NCBI RefSeq assembly: GCF_037126465.1
Contig: NW_026999407.1
Coordinates: forward strand, 806,001-870,000
DNA: 64,000 nucleotides
Direction of reading: 5' to 3'
From: Ornithodoros turicata
Lineage: Eukaryota; Arthropoda; Arachnida; Ixodida; Argasidae
Below are positions 34,226 to 44,476 of this stretch, piece by piece. The notes beneath the pieces were generated by a model. It did not search any database and was not told the DNA's origin. It saw only the letters and a list, made by a program, of their open reading frames with translations. Each line of letters begins with the position of its first letter. Positions within the stretch are counted from its first letter, which is position 1. The translations under genes were made by a program, and so were the position numbers.

Positions 34226-34959
34226 AGCACGAAAGCGCACTCGAATAGCAAAGTGCATACTGACAAGCAAAACAAATGCACACGCTAACGACAACAATAA
34301 CTACTAACAAACACAACCCTTCATTTCTGCTGTCTGAATTCGCGGTAGAAGCGTATAAGCGATTCCACAAGAACAAGCACAGTGCTTGAAGAAAGTCTAT
34401 AACAAATGTAGCTCAACGCGGCCCTCGCCACAATCACCGTGTTGAAGGCCGTCTTTTCTTTCTGATTTTGCTTTAAAAACGTAACTTAAACAGTTTTTCG
34501 CACATAACATTTCTGCTTGCTACATGACGCGTCCTATCATGTAATAAAGCAGGGCAAGAATTACAAAATTTAGCACACAAAAAATGTTTTGCGATACCGA
34601 TTCGCAATTCGCTGTAATGAGCAAGCACATCCCTTCCCTTGTTTGTTCACAACTTCACAGTGCGCAATAAATTTAAACACTATTACCTAAAATGCAACAA
34701 ATTACTGCAGATTCGTCTCACGGGGAATAGAATTTCTACCCTCTGCGTTAAGCGCTCAGATACCCGCATTTTTGCTCAAATAGCAAAATAGCTATGGCTG
34801 CAAAAAGTCAACAAGTTCATAGTTCCTGTCATGCCTTATCGAGCAATGTGCATACCGACAGGCATGACAAAACACAGAACAAAAACACCCATTTCTGCTG
34901 ACAGAACGCAGCTGTACAATGAGGCACGGAGCAACCCGTCCAACCAGGTTGGTGGCATT

Positions 34960-35012
34960 GGTTCGTATAGCTTCTTGCTGAAAGAGCTGTGCGCGGTTGG
35001 CAAAACAAGGGC
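34960..35012 (-). mobile_element. Short fragment of the I-type LINE
   Basis: About 50 bp (TTCGTATAGCTTCTTGCTGAAAGAGCTGTGCGCGGTTGGC) is almost identical to 44003-44042 in the LINE body. On the minus strand both encode ANRAQLFQQEAIR. It is an isolated scrap outside the main LINE copy. Confidence 0.8.
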
Positions 35013-35255
35013 TCACTTATTCAGTGAGCAGTGACTACTTCTTGAACAGCATAATACCACATACTGTGAATTTTACCCCGAAAACTCAGCTTGAACACAG
35101 CTACGGGCATGACAAACGCACGTGCTGAACAAAAAACTGACAAACACACGGTTGCACTGATACTGTCTGAACTCGCGTCAAGTGAGTGCCAGCATAAGAA
35201 CAAGGACTCCGGTTCTTGCTGTTGTTGCTGCTCTTAACTGACAAATGTAGCTTGA

Positions 35256-35440
35256 TGCAGCCCTCGCTCTGATGACAGCGTGGAAGGCCCATAAAATCGA
35301 TTCAAATCCAGGTAAAATAGCGCGTCCACAACAAGCACTTCACCTTGCTTCCAGGCCACCCTGCACCTATCTCTTTCCAGAAAATGCGATAAACTTTATT
35401 TTTAATCAATATTTCGCGCTACAGTACTTTTCTTTCACAC
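35256..35440 (+). repeat. Dispersed repeat C, copy 2
   Basis: Second copy of the repeat at 31985-32180, in the same orientation and clearly diverged. It ends just before the LINE tail at 35494. Confidence 0.65.
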
Positions 35441-35493
35441 GAAAAGGCGTACACAATGCGGAGATTACTTACTTACTTTTCAAGTGACTTCCT

Positions 35494-35848
35494 AGGGGGG
35501 GGGATATGTTTAATGCAAAGTAAGAAAAAAGAGAAGGGAAAGGTTAGCCACGGTGTGGGCTTGCTATTCCCTAATGCTTTCAAGCAAACAAAAGAAGACA
35601 CAAACAGCTGGGATACAGAAAATTATGAAAAAATACAGAAGAAACAGCTCCTTCACTAATCGTTGCGCATAGGACGCATCAGAGAACGCCCAGGAGTTTA
35701 GATTCCCGAAGGAATCGTGTCAGCGCAGACGTGACTTCAGCGTGCTGGGTAGGGCCAAGTAGCACCGCGAGGGAAAGCTCTCGGTAGCCTAGATGAGCAA
35801 GGCGGCGCCGGAGACTCGATCGGTGATCTTCGTACCGCTGGCAGACAA
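35494..35848 (-). mobile_element. I-type LINE, 3' part (C-terminus and tail)
   Basis: On the minus strand the frame resumes immediately beyond the big insertion with CQRYEDHRSSLRRRL, runs through LAVLLGPTQ and stops at 35679. A 3' UTR follows, ending in TTAAACATATCCCCCCCC. This is the missing end of the LINE whose polymerase and RNase H lie at 43818-45900. Joining the two flanks across the duplicated GACAA restores the Cys/His knuckle reading HILIV-C-Q. Confidence 0.85.
35844..35848 (+). repeat. Target-site duplication of the giant element, left
   Basis: GACAA, repeated at 43813-43817. Comparing the two LINE halves shows the original site held this word once. A sixth base (A at left, G at right) mismatches, so the duplication is 5 bp, or 6 bp with one change. 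Confidence 0.75.
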
Positions 35849-35873
35849 CATAGGTGGGCATTTTGGTGAAACC

Positions 35874-36080
35874 TCACTCGCCCTCACCCTCACGGCCCTC
35901 ACGGGCACATGCCCTCACTCGCCCTCGCCCTCACGGCCCTCACAGACACATGCCCTCAATCGCCCTCACCCTCACGGCCCGCACAGACACATGCCCTCAA
36001 TCGCCCTCACCCTCACCGCCCTCACGAGCACAGGCCCTCACTCGCCCTCCCCCTCACGGCACTCACAAACGCAAGCCCTG
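35874..36080 (+). repeat. Terminal CCCTCAC minisatellite (about 41-bp unit, five copies)
   Basis: Five roughly 41-42-bp units of the form TGCCCTCA(C/A)TCGCCCTCACCC followed by TCACGGCCCTCAC and a variable A/C-rich end. Three plus-strand open frames of 75-101 codons arise only from the repeat. Confidence 0.85.
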
Positions 36081-36084
36081 AGGG

Positions 36085-36265
36085 TCTTACCCTCATAATG
36101 TCTCCTGTGAGTGCACTCATGAGGTTGTGTCCCTCATGACACCTCCTGTGAGTGCACTCATGAGGTCTGAGGGGCGCCAGGTCTCTGTGAGTCAAGTCAC
36201 TGGTGAGGCCTGAGGTATGTGAGGTCAGTATGAGGGCATTCAGAAATGAGGTCAAATGACGCATG
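36085..36265. repeat. Left copy of the GTGCACTCATGAGG block
   Basis: GTGAGTGCACTCATGAGGTTGTGTCCCTCATGAC and related units occur here and, inverted, at 43480-43720 next to the other end. This makes the outer arms of the giant element mirror images. Confidence 0.8.
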
Positions 36266-36562
36266 ATGTGGTTCCAGCGACACAACCACTGGCTGTGTAC
36301 ACTTTAAAGGGCTGGTGTGCACGTATTTAGCAATTTCGTCTACGTCGCGCTGGGAAAGAGCAAAGCGTCTTGGCTGACTGATTACTTGGTGACATGATTC
36401 CAGCGATCCAACTACCTGCAGGGTGCACTTTAAAGGGCTGATGTACACGTTTTTAGCAATTTCGTCTACGTCGCCCTGGGAACACAGCCAAGTGTACTGG
36501 GCTTTGTTGTGTTCCCAGCGCGAAATAGACGAAATTGCTAAAAACCGGCGCACCTGGCCTTT
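36266..36562. repeat. Inner inverted arm (left) with a mirror axis at about 36494
   Basis: Forward 128-bp-type units run to an AGTGTACT axis at 36491-36498, then flip orientation until 36562. The whole block is the inverted copy of about 41862-42160, which has the matching AGTGCACT axis at 41927-41934. Confidence 0.8.
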
Positions 36563-36594
36563 AAGTCTATGCCTATTTAGGCCTAAGCCTATTT

Positions 36595-39463
36595 AGTCTA
36601 TGTCGCGCTGGGAACACAGCAAAGCGTCCTGAGCTGACTGATTACTTGGCGATATGGTTCCAGCGGTCCAACTACAGGCAGGTTGCACTTTAAAGGGCTG
36701 GTGTGCACGTTTTTACAAATTTAGTCTATGTCGCGCTGGGAACACAGCAAAACGTCCTGAGCTGACTGATTACTTGGCGATATAGTTCCAGCGAGCCAAC
36801 TACCGGGAGGGTGCACTTTAAAGGGCTGGTGTGCACGTTTTTACAAATTTAGTCTATGTCGCGCTGGGAACACAGCAAAGCGTCCTGAGCTGACTGATTA
36901 CTTTACGATATGGTTTCAGCGACCTAACTACAGGCAGGGTGCACTTTAAAGGGCTGGCGTGCACGTTTTTACAAATTTAGTCTATGTCGCGCTGGGAACA
37001 CAGCAAAGCGTCCTGAGCTGACTGGTTACTTGGCGATATGGTTCCAGCGATCCAACTACAAGCAGGGTGCACTTTGAAGGGCTGGTGTGCCCGTTTTTAC
37101 CAATTTCGTCTATGTTGCACTGGGAACACAGCAAAGCGTCCTGAGCTGACTGATTACTTGGCGATATAGTTCCAGCGACCCAACTACCGGGAGGGTGTAC
37201 TTTAAAGGGCTGGTGTGCACGTTTTTACCAATTTCGTCTATGTTGCGCTGGGAACACAGCAAACCGTCCTCAGCTGACTGATTACTTGGTGATATGGTTC
37301 CAGTGGTCGAACTACCGGCAGGGTGCTCTTTAAAGGGCTGGTGTGCCCCTTTTTAAGCAATTTCGTCTACATCGCGCTGGGAACACAGCGAAGCGTCCTG
37401 AGCTGACTGATTACTTGGCGATATGGTTCCAGCGATCCAACTACAGGCAGGGTGCACTTTGAAGGGCTGGTGTGCCCGTTTTTACAAATTTAGTCTATGT
37501 CGCGCTGGGAACACAGCAAAGCGTCCTGAGCTGACTGATTACTTGGCGATATGGTTCCAGCGATCCAACTACAAGCAGGGTGCACTTTGAAGGGCTGGTG
37601 TGCCCGTTTTTACCAATTTCGTCTATGTTGCACTGGGAACACAGCAAAGCGTCCTGAGCTGACTGATTACTTGGCGATAAGGTTCCAGCGATCCAACTAC
37701 AGGCAGGGTGCACTTTGAAGGGCTGGTGTGCCCGTTTTTACAAATTTAGTCTATGTCGCGCTGGGAACACAGCAAAGCGTCCTGAGCTGACTGATTACTT
37801 GGCGATATGGTTCCAGCGATCCAACTACAGGCAGGGTGCACTTTGAAGGGCTGGTATGCCCGTTTTTACAAATTTAGTCTATGTCGCGCTGGGAACACAG
37901 CAAAGCGTCCTGAGCTGACTGATTACTTGGCGATATGGTTCCAGCGATCCAACTACAGGCAGGGTGCACTTTGAAGGGCTGGTGTGCCCGTTTTTACCAA
38001 TTTCGTCTATGTTGCGCTGGGAACACAGCAAAGCGTCCTGAGCTGACTGATTACTTGGCGATATGGTTCCAGCGATCCAACTACAGGCAGGGTGCACTTT
38101 GAAGGGCTGGTGTGCCCGTTTTTACAAATTTAGTCTATGTCGCGCTGGGAACACAGCAAAGCGTCCTGAGCTGACTGATTACTTGGCGATATGGTTCCAG
38201 CGATCCAACTACAGGCAGGGTGCACTTTGAAGGGCTGGTGTGCCCGTTTTTACAAATTTAGTCTATGTCGCGCTGGGAACACAGCAAAGCGTCCTGAGCT
38301 GACTGATTACTTGGCGATATGGTTCCAGCGATCCAACTGCAGGCAGGGTGCACTTTAAAGGGCTGGTGTGCACGTTTTCACAAATTTAGTCTATGTCGCG
38401 CTGGGAACACAGCAAACCGTCCTGAGCTGACTGATTACTTGGTGATATGGTTCCAGTGATCGAACTACCGGCAGGGTGCTCTCTAAAGGGCTGGTGTGCC
38501 CCTTTTTAAGCAATTTCGTCTACGTCGCGCTGGGAACACAGCGAAGCGTCCTGAGCTGACTGATTACTTGGCGATATGGTTCCAGCGACCAGACTACAGG
38601 CAGGGTGCACTTTAAAGGGCTGGTGTGCACGTTTTTACCAATTTCGTTAATGTTGCGCTGGGAACACAGCAAAGCGTCCTGAGCTGACTGATTACTTGGT
38701 GATATGGTTCCAGTGACCGAACTACCGGGAGGGTGCACTTTAAAGGGCTGGTGTGCCCGTTTTTAGCAATTTCGTCTACGTCGCGCTGGGAACACAGCAA
38801 ATCGTCCTGAGCTGACTGATTAGTTGGCGATATGGTTCCATCCACCCATATACAGGCAGGGTGCACTTTGAAGGGCTGGTGTGCCCGTTTTTACCAATTT
38901 CGTCTATGTTGCGCTGGGAACACAGCAAAGCGTCCTGAGCTGACTGATTACTTGGCGATATGGTTCCAGCGATCCAACTACAGGCAGGGTGCACTTTGAA
39001 GGGCTGGTGTGCCCGTTTTTACAAATTTAGTCTATGTCGCGCTGGGAACACAGCAAAGCGTCCTGAGCTGACTGATTACTTGGCGATATGGTTCCAGCGA
39101 TCCAACTACAGGCAGGGTGCACTTTGAAGGGCTGGTGTGCCCGTTTTTACAAATTTAGTCTATGTCGCGCTGGGAACACAGCAAAGCGTCCTGAGCTGAC
39201 TGATTACTTGGCGATATGGTTCCAGCGATCCAACTGCAGGCAGGGTGCACTTTAAAGGGCTGGTGTGCACGTTTTCACAAATTTAGTCTATGTCGCGCTG
39301 GGAACACAGCAAACCGTCCTGAGCTGACTGATTACTTGGTGATATGGTTCCAGTGATCGAACTACCGGCAGGGTGCTCTCTAAAGGGCTGGTGTGCCCCT
39401 TTTTAAGCAATTTCGTCTACGTCGCGCTGGGAACACAGCGAAGCGTCCTGAGCTGACTGATTA
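36595..39463 (+). repeat. 128-bp tandem satellite, first run
   Basis: Unit boundaries are visible as CTGGGAACACAGC at 37505, 37633 and 37761, exactly 128 apart. Each unit contains GTGCACTTT(A/G)AAGGGCTGG, CGTTTTTA...AATTT and CTGAGCTGACTGATTACTTGG. Two blocks near 38330-38540 and 39226-39450 are near-identical, showing duplication of multi-unit segments. Because 128 is not a multiple of three, the minus-strand frames of 72 and 84 codons are repeat artefacts. Confidence 0.95.
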
Positions 39464-40404
39464 GGGTGGGTTCACACGAGGGACGCATCCCCGGGATAAG
39501 TCCGCGGATGGTGTAAACGTCACAGCCTACGTCATCAAAATGTGCGTCTTCTCCGGTCCGCGGAGGACCAGAATCCCACCGCGGACCATTCGTCTCCGAC
39601 CCACAAACGGTCCCCGTGTTGGCGGGGGACTTGAGGATGGAGCAGCGTCTTTTGACTTTTTTTTCTTTTTTCGACTTGCTGTTTTACAGCTCTGACCGCT
39701 GAAGCAGAGGGTATTCGAAGAACAGCGTAATAAAAGAGAGGAATCTTGTACGGGTCTTCACGAAGCAAGAAAAAAATGGGGAAAACGAGGGTTTTGCTAC
39801 GAGCAAGCGGATCTCCAAATACGATACCCACTATAGCACGGCGTGGAAATGTGACCTTACTGCGCGATAGAACAGTAACAGGTAAATTATGATTATGATA
39901 GGTTTTGCATATGCATTTGTCGCTTTGTACTGTAAATAGCTTTTACTACGTGTCCAGACTCGAGAACTTACAGTTGTCTGTTTCCTTCGCTGAAAACTCA
40001 GTGCAGTTTGAGTTCTTTCTTTTCAACGAAGTGGAGATTTTATGATTCCGTGGCACGGCAACACTGCTCGTACGCAAAGGCGGCGACCGCGAAATGTGTG
40101 TTGTCATCGACGTAGCAGTTTCTTTTTTATTTCGCTAGTGCAGTGGTTCCCTCCATTGTGGAATGCTAGAGGTGCAATAATGTACCGCAACGTATAAAAT
40201 GTCATTTTTTCTGTTCAACCACAGTGCAGAAAAGTGAGAAAACTGGTTCACGCAGCCTGATAAGTGTTGTTGGAGACGGACTTATCCGCTCCCATCCCTC
40301 GTCCCGTGTGAATGCTCAGCGGGGACGGGGACTTCTCCGTCCACGTGACGTCACCGCCCGCCGCGGACTTATCCCGGGGATGCGTCCTTCGTGTGAACCC
40401 ACCC
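39464..40404. mobile_element. PIF/Harbinger-like non-autonomous element in the satellite, 941 bp
   Basis: Terminal inverted repeats of 44 bp (GGGTGGGTTCACACGAGGGA...) differ at one base. A 3-bp TTA duplication (39461-39463, 40405-40407) matches the target preference of PIF/Harbinger transposons. The satellite unit reads GATTACTTGG when empty and is interrupted exactly within it. A 98-codon minus-strand frame (39535-39831) runs into the terminal repeat and resembles no nuclease domain I know, so the element is taken as non-autonomous. Confidence 0.88.
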
Positions 40405-40407
40405 TTA

Positions 40408-41861
40408 CTTGGCGATATGGTTCCAGCGACCAGACTACAGGCAGGGTGCACTTTAAAGGGCTGGTGTGCACGTTTTTACCAATTTCGTTAATGTTGCGCT
40501 GGGAACACAGCAAAGCGTCCTGAGCTGACTGATTACTTGGTGATATGGTTCCAGTGACCGAACTACCGGGAGGGTGCACTTTAAAGGGCTGGTGTGCCCG
40601 TTTTTAGCAATTTCGTCTACGTCGCGCTGGGAACACAGCAAATCGTCCTGAGCTGACTGATTAGTTGGCGATATGGTTCCATCCACCCATATACAGGCAG
40701 GGTGCACTTTAAAGGGCTGGTGTGCACGTTTTTACCAATTTCGTTAATGTTGCGCTGGGAACACAGCAAAGCGTCCTGAGCTGACTGATTACTTGGTGAT
40801 ATGGTTCCAGTGACCGAACTACCGGGAGGGTGCACTTTGAAGTGCTGGTGTGCCCGTTTTTAGCAATTTCGTCTACGTCGCGCTGGGAACACAGCAAATC
40901 GTCCTGAGCTGACTGATTAGTTGGCGATATGGTTCCATCCACCCATATACAGGCAGGGTGCACTTTAAAGGGCTGGTGTGCACGTTTTTACCAATTTCGT
41001 TAATGTTGCGCTGGGAACACAGCAAAGCGTCCTGAGCTGACTGATTACTTGGTGATATGGTTCCAGTGACCGAACTACCGGGAGGGTGCACTTTAAAGGG
41101 CTGGTGTGCCCGTTTTTAGCAATTTCGTCTACGTCGCGCTGGGAACACAGCAAATCGTCCTGAGCTGACTGATTAGTTGGCGATATGGTTCCATCCACCC
41201 ATATACAGGCAGGGTGCACTTTAAAGGGCTGGTGTGCACGTTTTTACCAATTTCGTTAATGTTGCGCTGGGAACACAGCAAAGCGTCCTGAGCTGACTGA
41301 TTACTTGGTGATATGGTTCCAGTGACCGAACTACCGGGAGGGTGCACTTTAAAGGGCTGGTGTGCCCGTTTTTAGCAATTTCGTCTACGTCGCGCTGGGA
41401 ACACAGCAAATCGTCCTGAGCTGACTGATTAGTTGGCGATATGGTTCCATCCACCCATATACAGGCAGGGTGCACTTTAAAGGGCTGGTGTGCACGTTTT
41501 TACCAATTTCGTTAATGTTGCGCTGGGAACACAGCAAAGCGTCCTGAGCTGACTGATTACTTGGTGATATGGTTCCAGTGACCGAACTACCGGGAGGGTG
41601 CACTTTGAAGTGCTGGTGTGCCCGTTTTTAGCAATTTCGTCTACGTCGCGCTGGGAACACAGCAAATCGTCCTGAGCTGACTGATTAGTTGGCGATATGG
41701 TTCCATCCACCCATATACAGGCAGGGTGCACTTTAAAGGGCTGGAGTGCCCGTTTTGAGCAATTTCGTCTACGTCGCGCTGGGAACACAGAAAAGCCTCC
41801 TGAGCTGACTGATTACTTCGTGATATGGTTCCAGCGACCCAACTACCGACAGCGTGCGCTT
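40408..41861 (+). repeat. Satellite second run with 256-bp higher-order repeat
   Basis: After the Harbinger-like insertion the 128-bp units alternate in two variants (one with GATTAGTTGG...CCATCCACCCATATAC, one with GTGACCGAACTACCGGGAGG). The dimer therefore repeats every 256 bp, at about 40527, 40783, 41039, 41295 and 41551. Copies are almost identical, indicating recent unequal exchange. Confidence 0.93.
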
Positions 41862-43440
41862 TAAAGGCCAGGTGCGCCGGTTTTTAGCAATTTCGTCTAT
41901 TTCGCGCTGGGAACACAACAAAGCCCAGTGCACTTGGCTGTGTTCCCAGGGCGACGTAGACGAAATTGCTAAAAACGTGTACATCAGCCCTTTAAAGTGC
42001 ACCCTGCAGGTAGTTGGATCGCTGGAACCATGTCACCAAGTAATCAGTCAGCCAAGACGCTTTGCTTTTTCCCAGCGCGACATATACGAAACTGCTAAAA
42101 ACGGGCACACCAGCCCTTTAAAGTGCACACTGCGTGTAGGTGGGTCGATGGAACCATATCACCAAGTAATCAATCAGCTCAGGAGGCTTTGCTGGGTTCC
42201 CAGCGCGACATAGACGAAATTGGTAAAAACGTGCACACCAGCCCTTTAAAGTGCACCCTGCCTGTAGTCGAGTCGCTGGAACCATATCACCAAGTAATTA
42301 GTCAGCTCAGGACGCGTGGCTGTGTTCCCAGAACGACGTAGACGAAATTGCTAAAAACGGGCACACCAGCCCTTTAAGGTGCACCCTGCCGGTAGTTGGG
42401 TCGCTGGAACCATATCATGAAGTAATCAGTCAGCTCAGGAGGCTTTGTTGTGTTCCAAGCGCGACGTAGACGAAATTGCTAAAAATGTGCACTCGGGCCC
42501 TTTAAAGTGCACCCTGCCGGTAGTTGGGTGGCTGGAACCATGTCACCAAGTAATCAGTCAGCCAAGACGCTTTGCTCTGTTCTCAGCGCGACATATACGA
42601 AACTGCTAAAAACGGGCACACCAGCCCTTTAAAGTGCACACTGCGTGTAGGTGGGTCGATGGAACCATATCACCAAGTAATCAATCAGCTCAGGAGGCTT
42701 TGCTGGGTTCCCAGCGCGACATAGACGAAATTGGTAAAAACGTGCACACCAGCCCTTTAAAGTGCACCCTGCCTGTAGTCGAGTCGCTGGAACCATATCA
42801 CCAAGTAATTAGTCAGCTCAGGACGCGTGGCTGTGTTCCCAGAGCGACGTAGACGAAATTGCTAAAAACGGGCACACCAGCCCTTTAAAGTGCACCCTGC
42901 CGGTAGTTGGGTCGCTGGAACGATATCATGAAGTAATCAGTCAGCTCAGGAGGCTTTGTTGTGTTCCAAGCGCGACGTAGACGAAATTGCTAAAAATGTG
43001 CACTCGGGCCCTTTAAAGTGCACCCTGCCGGTAGTTGGGTGGCTGGAACCATGTCACCAAGTAATCAGTCAGCCAAGACGCTTTGCTCTGTTCTCAGCGC
43101 GACATATACGAAACTGCTAAAAACGGGCACACCAGCCCTTTAAAGTGCACACTGCGTGTAGGTGGGTCGATGGAACCATATCACCAACTAATCCGTCAGC
43201 TCAGGACGCTTTGCTGTGTTGCCAGCGCGACGTAGACGAAATTGCTAAAAACGGGCACATCAGCCCTTTAAAGTGCACACTGCATGTAGTTAGGTCGCTG
43301 GAACCATATCACCAATTAATCCGTCAGTTCAGGGCGCTTGGCTGTGTTCCCAGCGCGACGTAGACGAAATTGCTAAAAACGGGAACACCAGCCCTTTAAA
43401 GTGCACTCTGCCGGTAGCTGGATCGCTGGAACCATATCAC
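41862..43440 (-). repeat. Inverted satellite arm with 511-bp higher-order repeat
   Basis: From the AGTGCACT axis at 41927-41934 the unit flips orientation. On the plus strand, near-identical blocks beginning AAAGTGCACACTGCGTGTAGG recur at about 42119, 42630 and 43141, 511 bp apart (four units). The left arm of the element has only one such block, so this arm was expanded after the element formed. Confidence 0.92.
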
Positions 43441-43479
43441 TAGTGCCTTCATAATTTGCCCACGTCTCGTAAGCGTCAT

Positions 43480-43790
43480 TTAACCTCATTTCTGAATGCA
43501 CTCATACTGACCTCACACCCCTCAGGCCTCACCAGTGACTTCACTCACACAGGCCTGGCGCCCCTCAGACCTCATGAGTGCACTCACAGGAGGTCTCATG
43601 AGGGGCAAAACCTCATGAGTGCACTCACAGGATGTCTCATGAGGGGCAAAACCTCATGAGTGCACTCACAGGAGACCTCATGAGGGTAAGAACCTCATGA
43701 GTGCACTCACGGATGGCCTGATCGCGGGCTTGCCCTCACTCACCCTCACCTCAAAGGCGTGAGGTGAGGGGCACTCATGAGGGCCCTCAT
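43480..43790. repeat. Right terminal minisatellite (41-bp unit)
   Basis: Three near-identical 41-bp units of AGGNNNTCTCATGAGGGG...CTCATGAGTGCACTCAC at about 43591-43712, then a TGCCCTCACTCACCCTCACC piece that mirrors the left terminus. It lies immediately before the right end of the giant element. Confidence 0.88.
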
Positions 43791-43982
43791 GAGTGAGTTC
43801 GCTCAGCTATGGGACAATGAGAATGTGTGGCACATCGACTTCTACGTTGCACGTTGGGCAAAGAGGTGATGTGTGCTGATTCATCTTAAATAGGAAGAGA
43901 GGTGTTCGGGCCACATTCAGCCGCAGCCGATGAAGCAGCGATTCCTCGATACGTGGGATGCGGCCAGGCACAGCATATGTCA

Positions 43983-44443
43983 TTAAAGGGTCAATGGATT
44001 GCTTCGTATAGCTTCTTGCTGAAAGAGCTGTGCGCGGTTGGCAGTGAAGCGGCGGATTTTCAGCTGGCACATAGACTGCGCAAGGGGAAAGACAGTTGGT
44101 TGCTCAGCGTCGTGGGCTTGCCGAGCAAGAGCGTCAGCACGATCATTGCCTGAAATTCCGACATGGCTCGGAATCCATTGGAACACCACTTCGTGTCCCA
44201 GTGATACAAGTTCAGAGTGCAGGGCGATGATCGTGGTGTAGGTGTCACTGATGACTGCGGCAGAGTAAGAGGCCAGCGCCTCCAGAGCCACTTTACTGTC
44301 GGTGAGGATCGACCAGGCCCTGGGCGCACACGAGGAGGGCGCACACGCACATGTTTCAAAGCGGCCAGTAGTGTGATTGCCTCGGCCTCAGCAGATGACA
44401 TAAGAGGGAGCTTGAAGCCGTGCTCAGCTCCATCCTCAGGCAT
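43983..44443 (-). pseudogene. RNase H domain fragment of the LINE (two frames)
   Basis: The first frame (44443 downward) carries the glutamate helix SSAEAEAITLLAAL. After a frameshift near 44310 the second frame (44291-43983) holds KVALEAL, FQWIPSHVGISGN and DRADALARQ, which contain the later catalytic Asp and the conserved His. The domain would have removed RNA from the RNA-DNA hybrid. The ANRAQLFQQEAIR linker following it is shared with the scrap at 34960. Confidence 0.82.
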
Positions 44444-44476
44444 GCAGAAGGCAGCAGACGACCCAACTAGAGAGAC

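Larger units (their letters stand above)
35849..43812. mobile_element. Giant foldback-like satellite element, 7.96 kb
   Basis: A single insertion inside a LINE coding region, flanked by GACAA. The extreme ends CATAGGTGGGC and (complement of the right end) CATAGCTGAGC form a short imperfect inverted repeat. Inside each end lies a roughly 41-bp minisatellite (CCCTCAC-rich at the left, CTCATGAG/GTGCACTCAC at both sides). Then follow inverted blocks of a 128-bp unit with mirror axes near 36494 and at 41930/41931. The middle is a long one-way 128-bp array interrupted by a Harbinger-like element. No transposase or conserved frame exists. Tandem repeats within inverted ends recall Drosophila Foldback elements, but the superfamily cannot be assigned. 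Confidence 0.8.

Noticed and set aside
39535..39831. 98-codon frame inside the Harbinger-like element as a possible transposase accessory protein
   Set aside because: It runs into the terminal inverted repeat and shows neither the DDE nuclease motifs nor a clear Myb/SANT pattern.
36595..41861. Regular array reminiscent of a CRISPR
   Set aside because: Units are contiguous 128-bp tandem copies with no unique spacers, in a eukaryotic transposon context, with no cas-like gene.
36197..42852. Dozens of 72- and 84-codon open frames on both strands between 36 and 43 kb
   Set aside because: They are the 128-bp satellite read in different frames. The unit length is not a multiple of three, so no frame can continue, and the same frames recur with the repeat.
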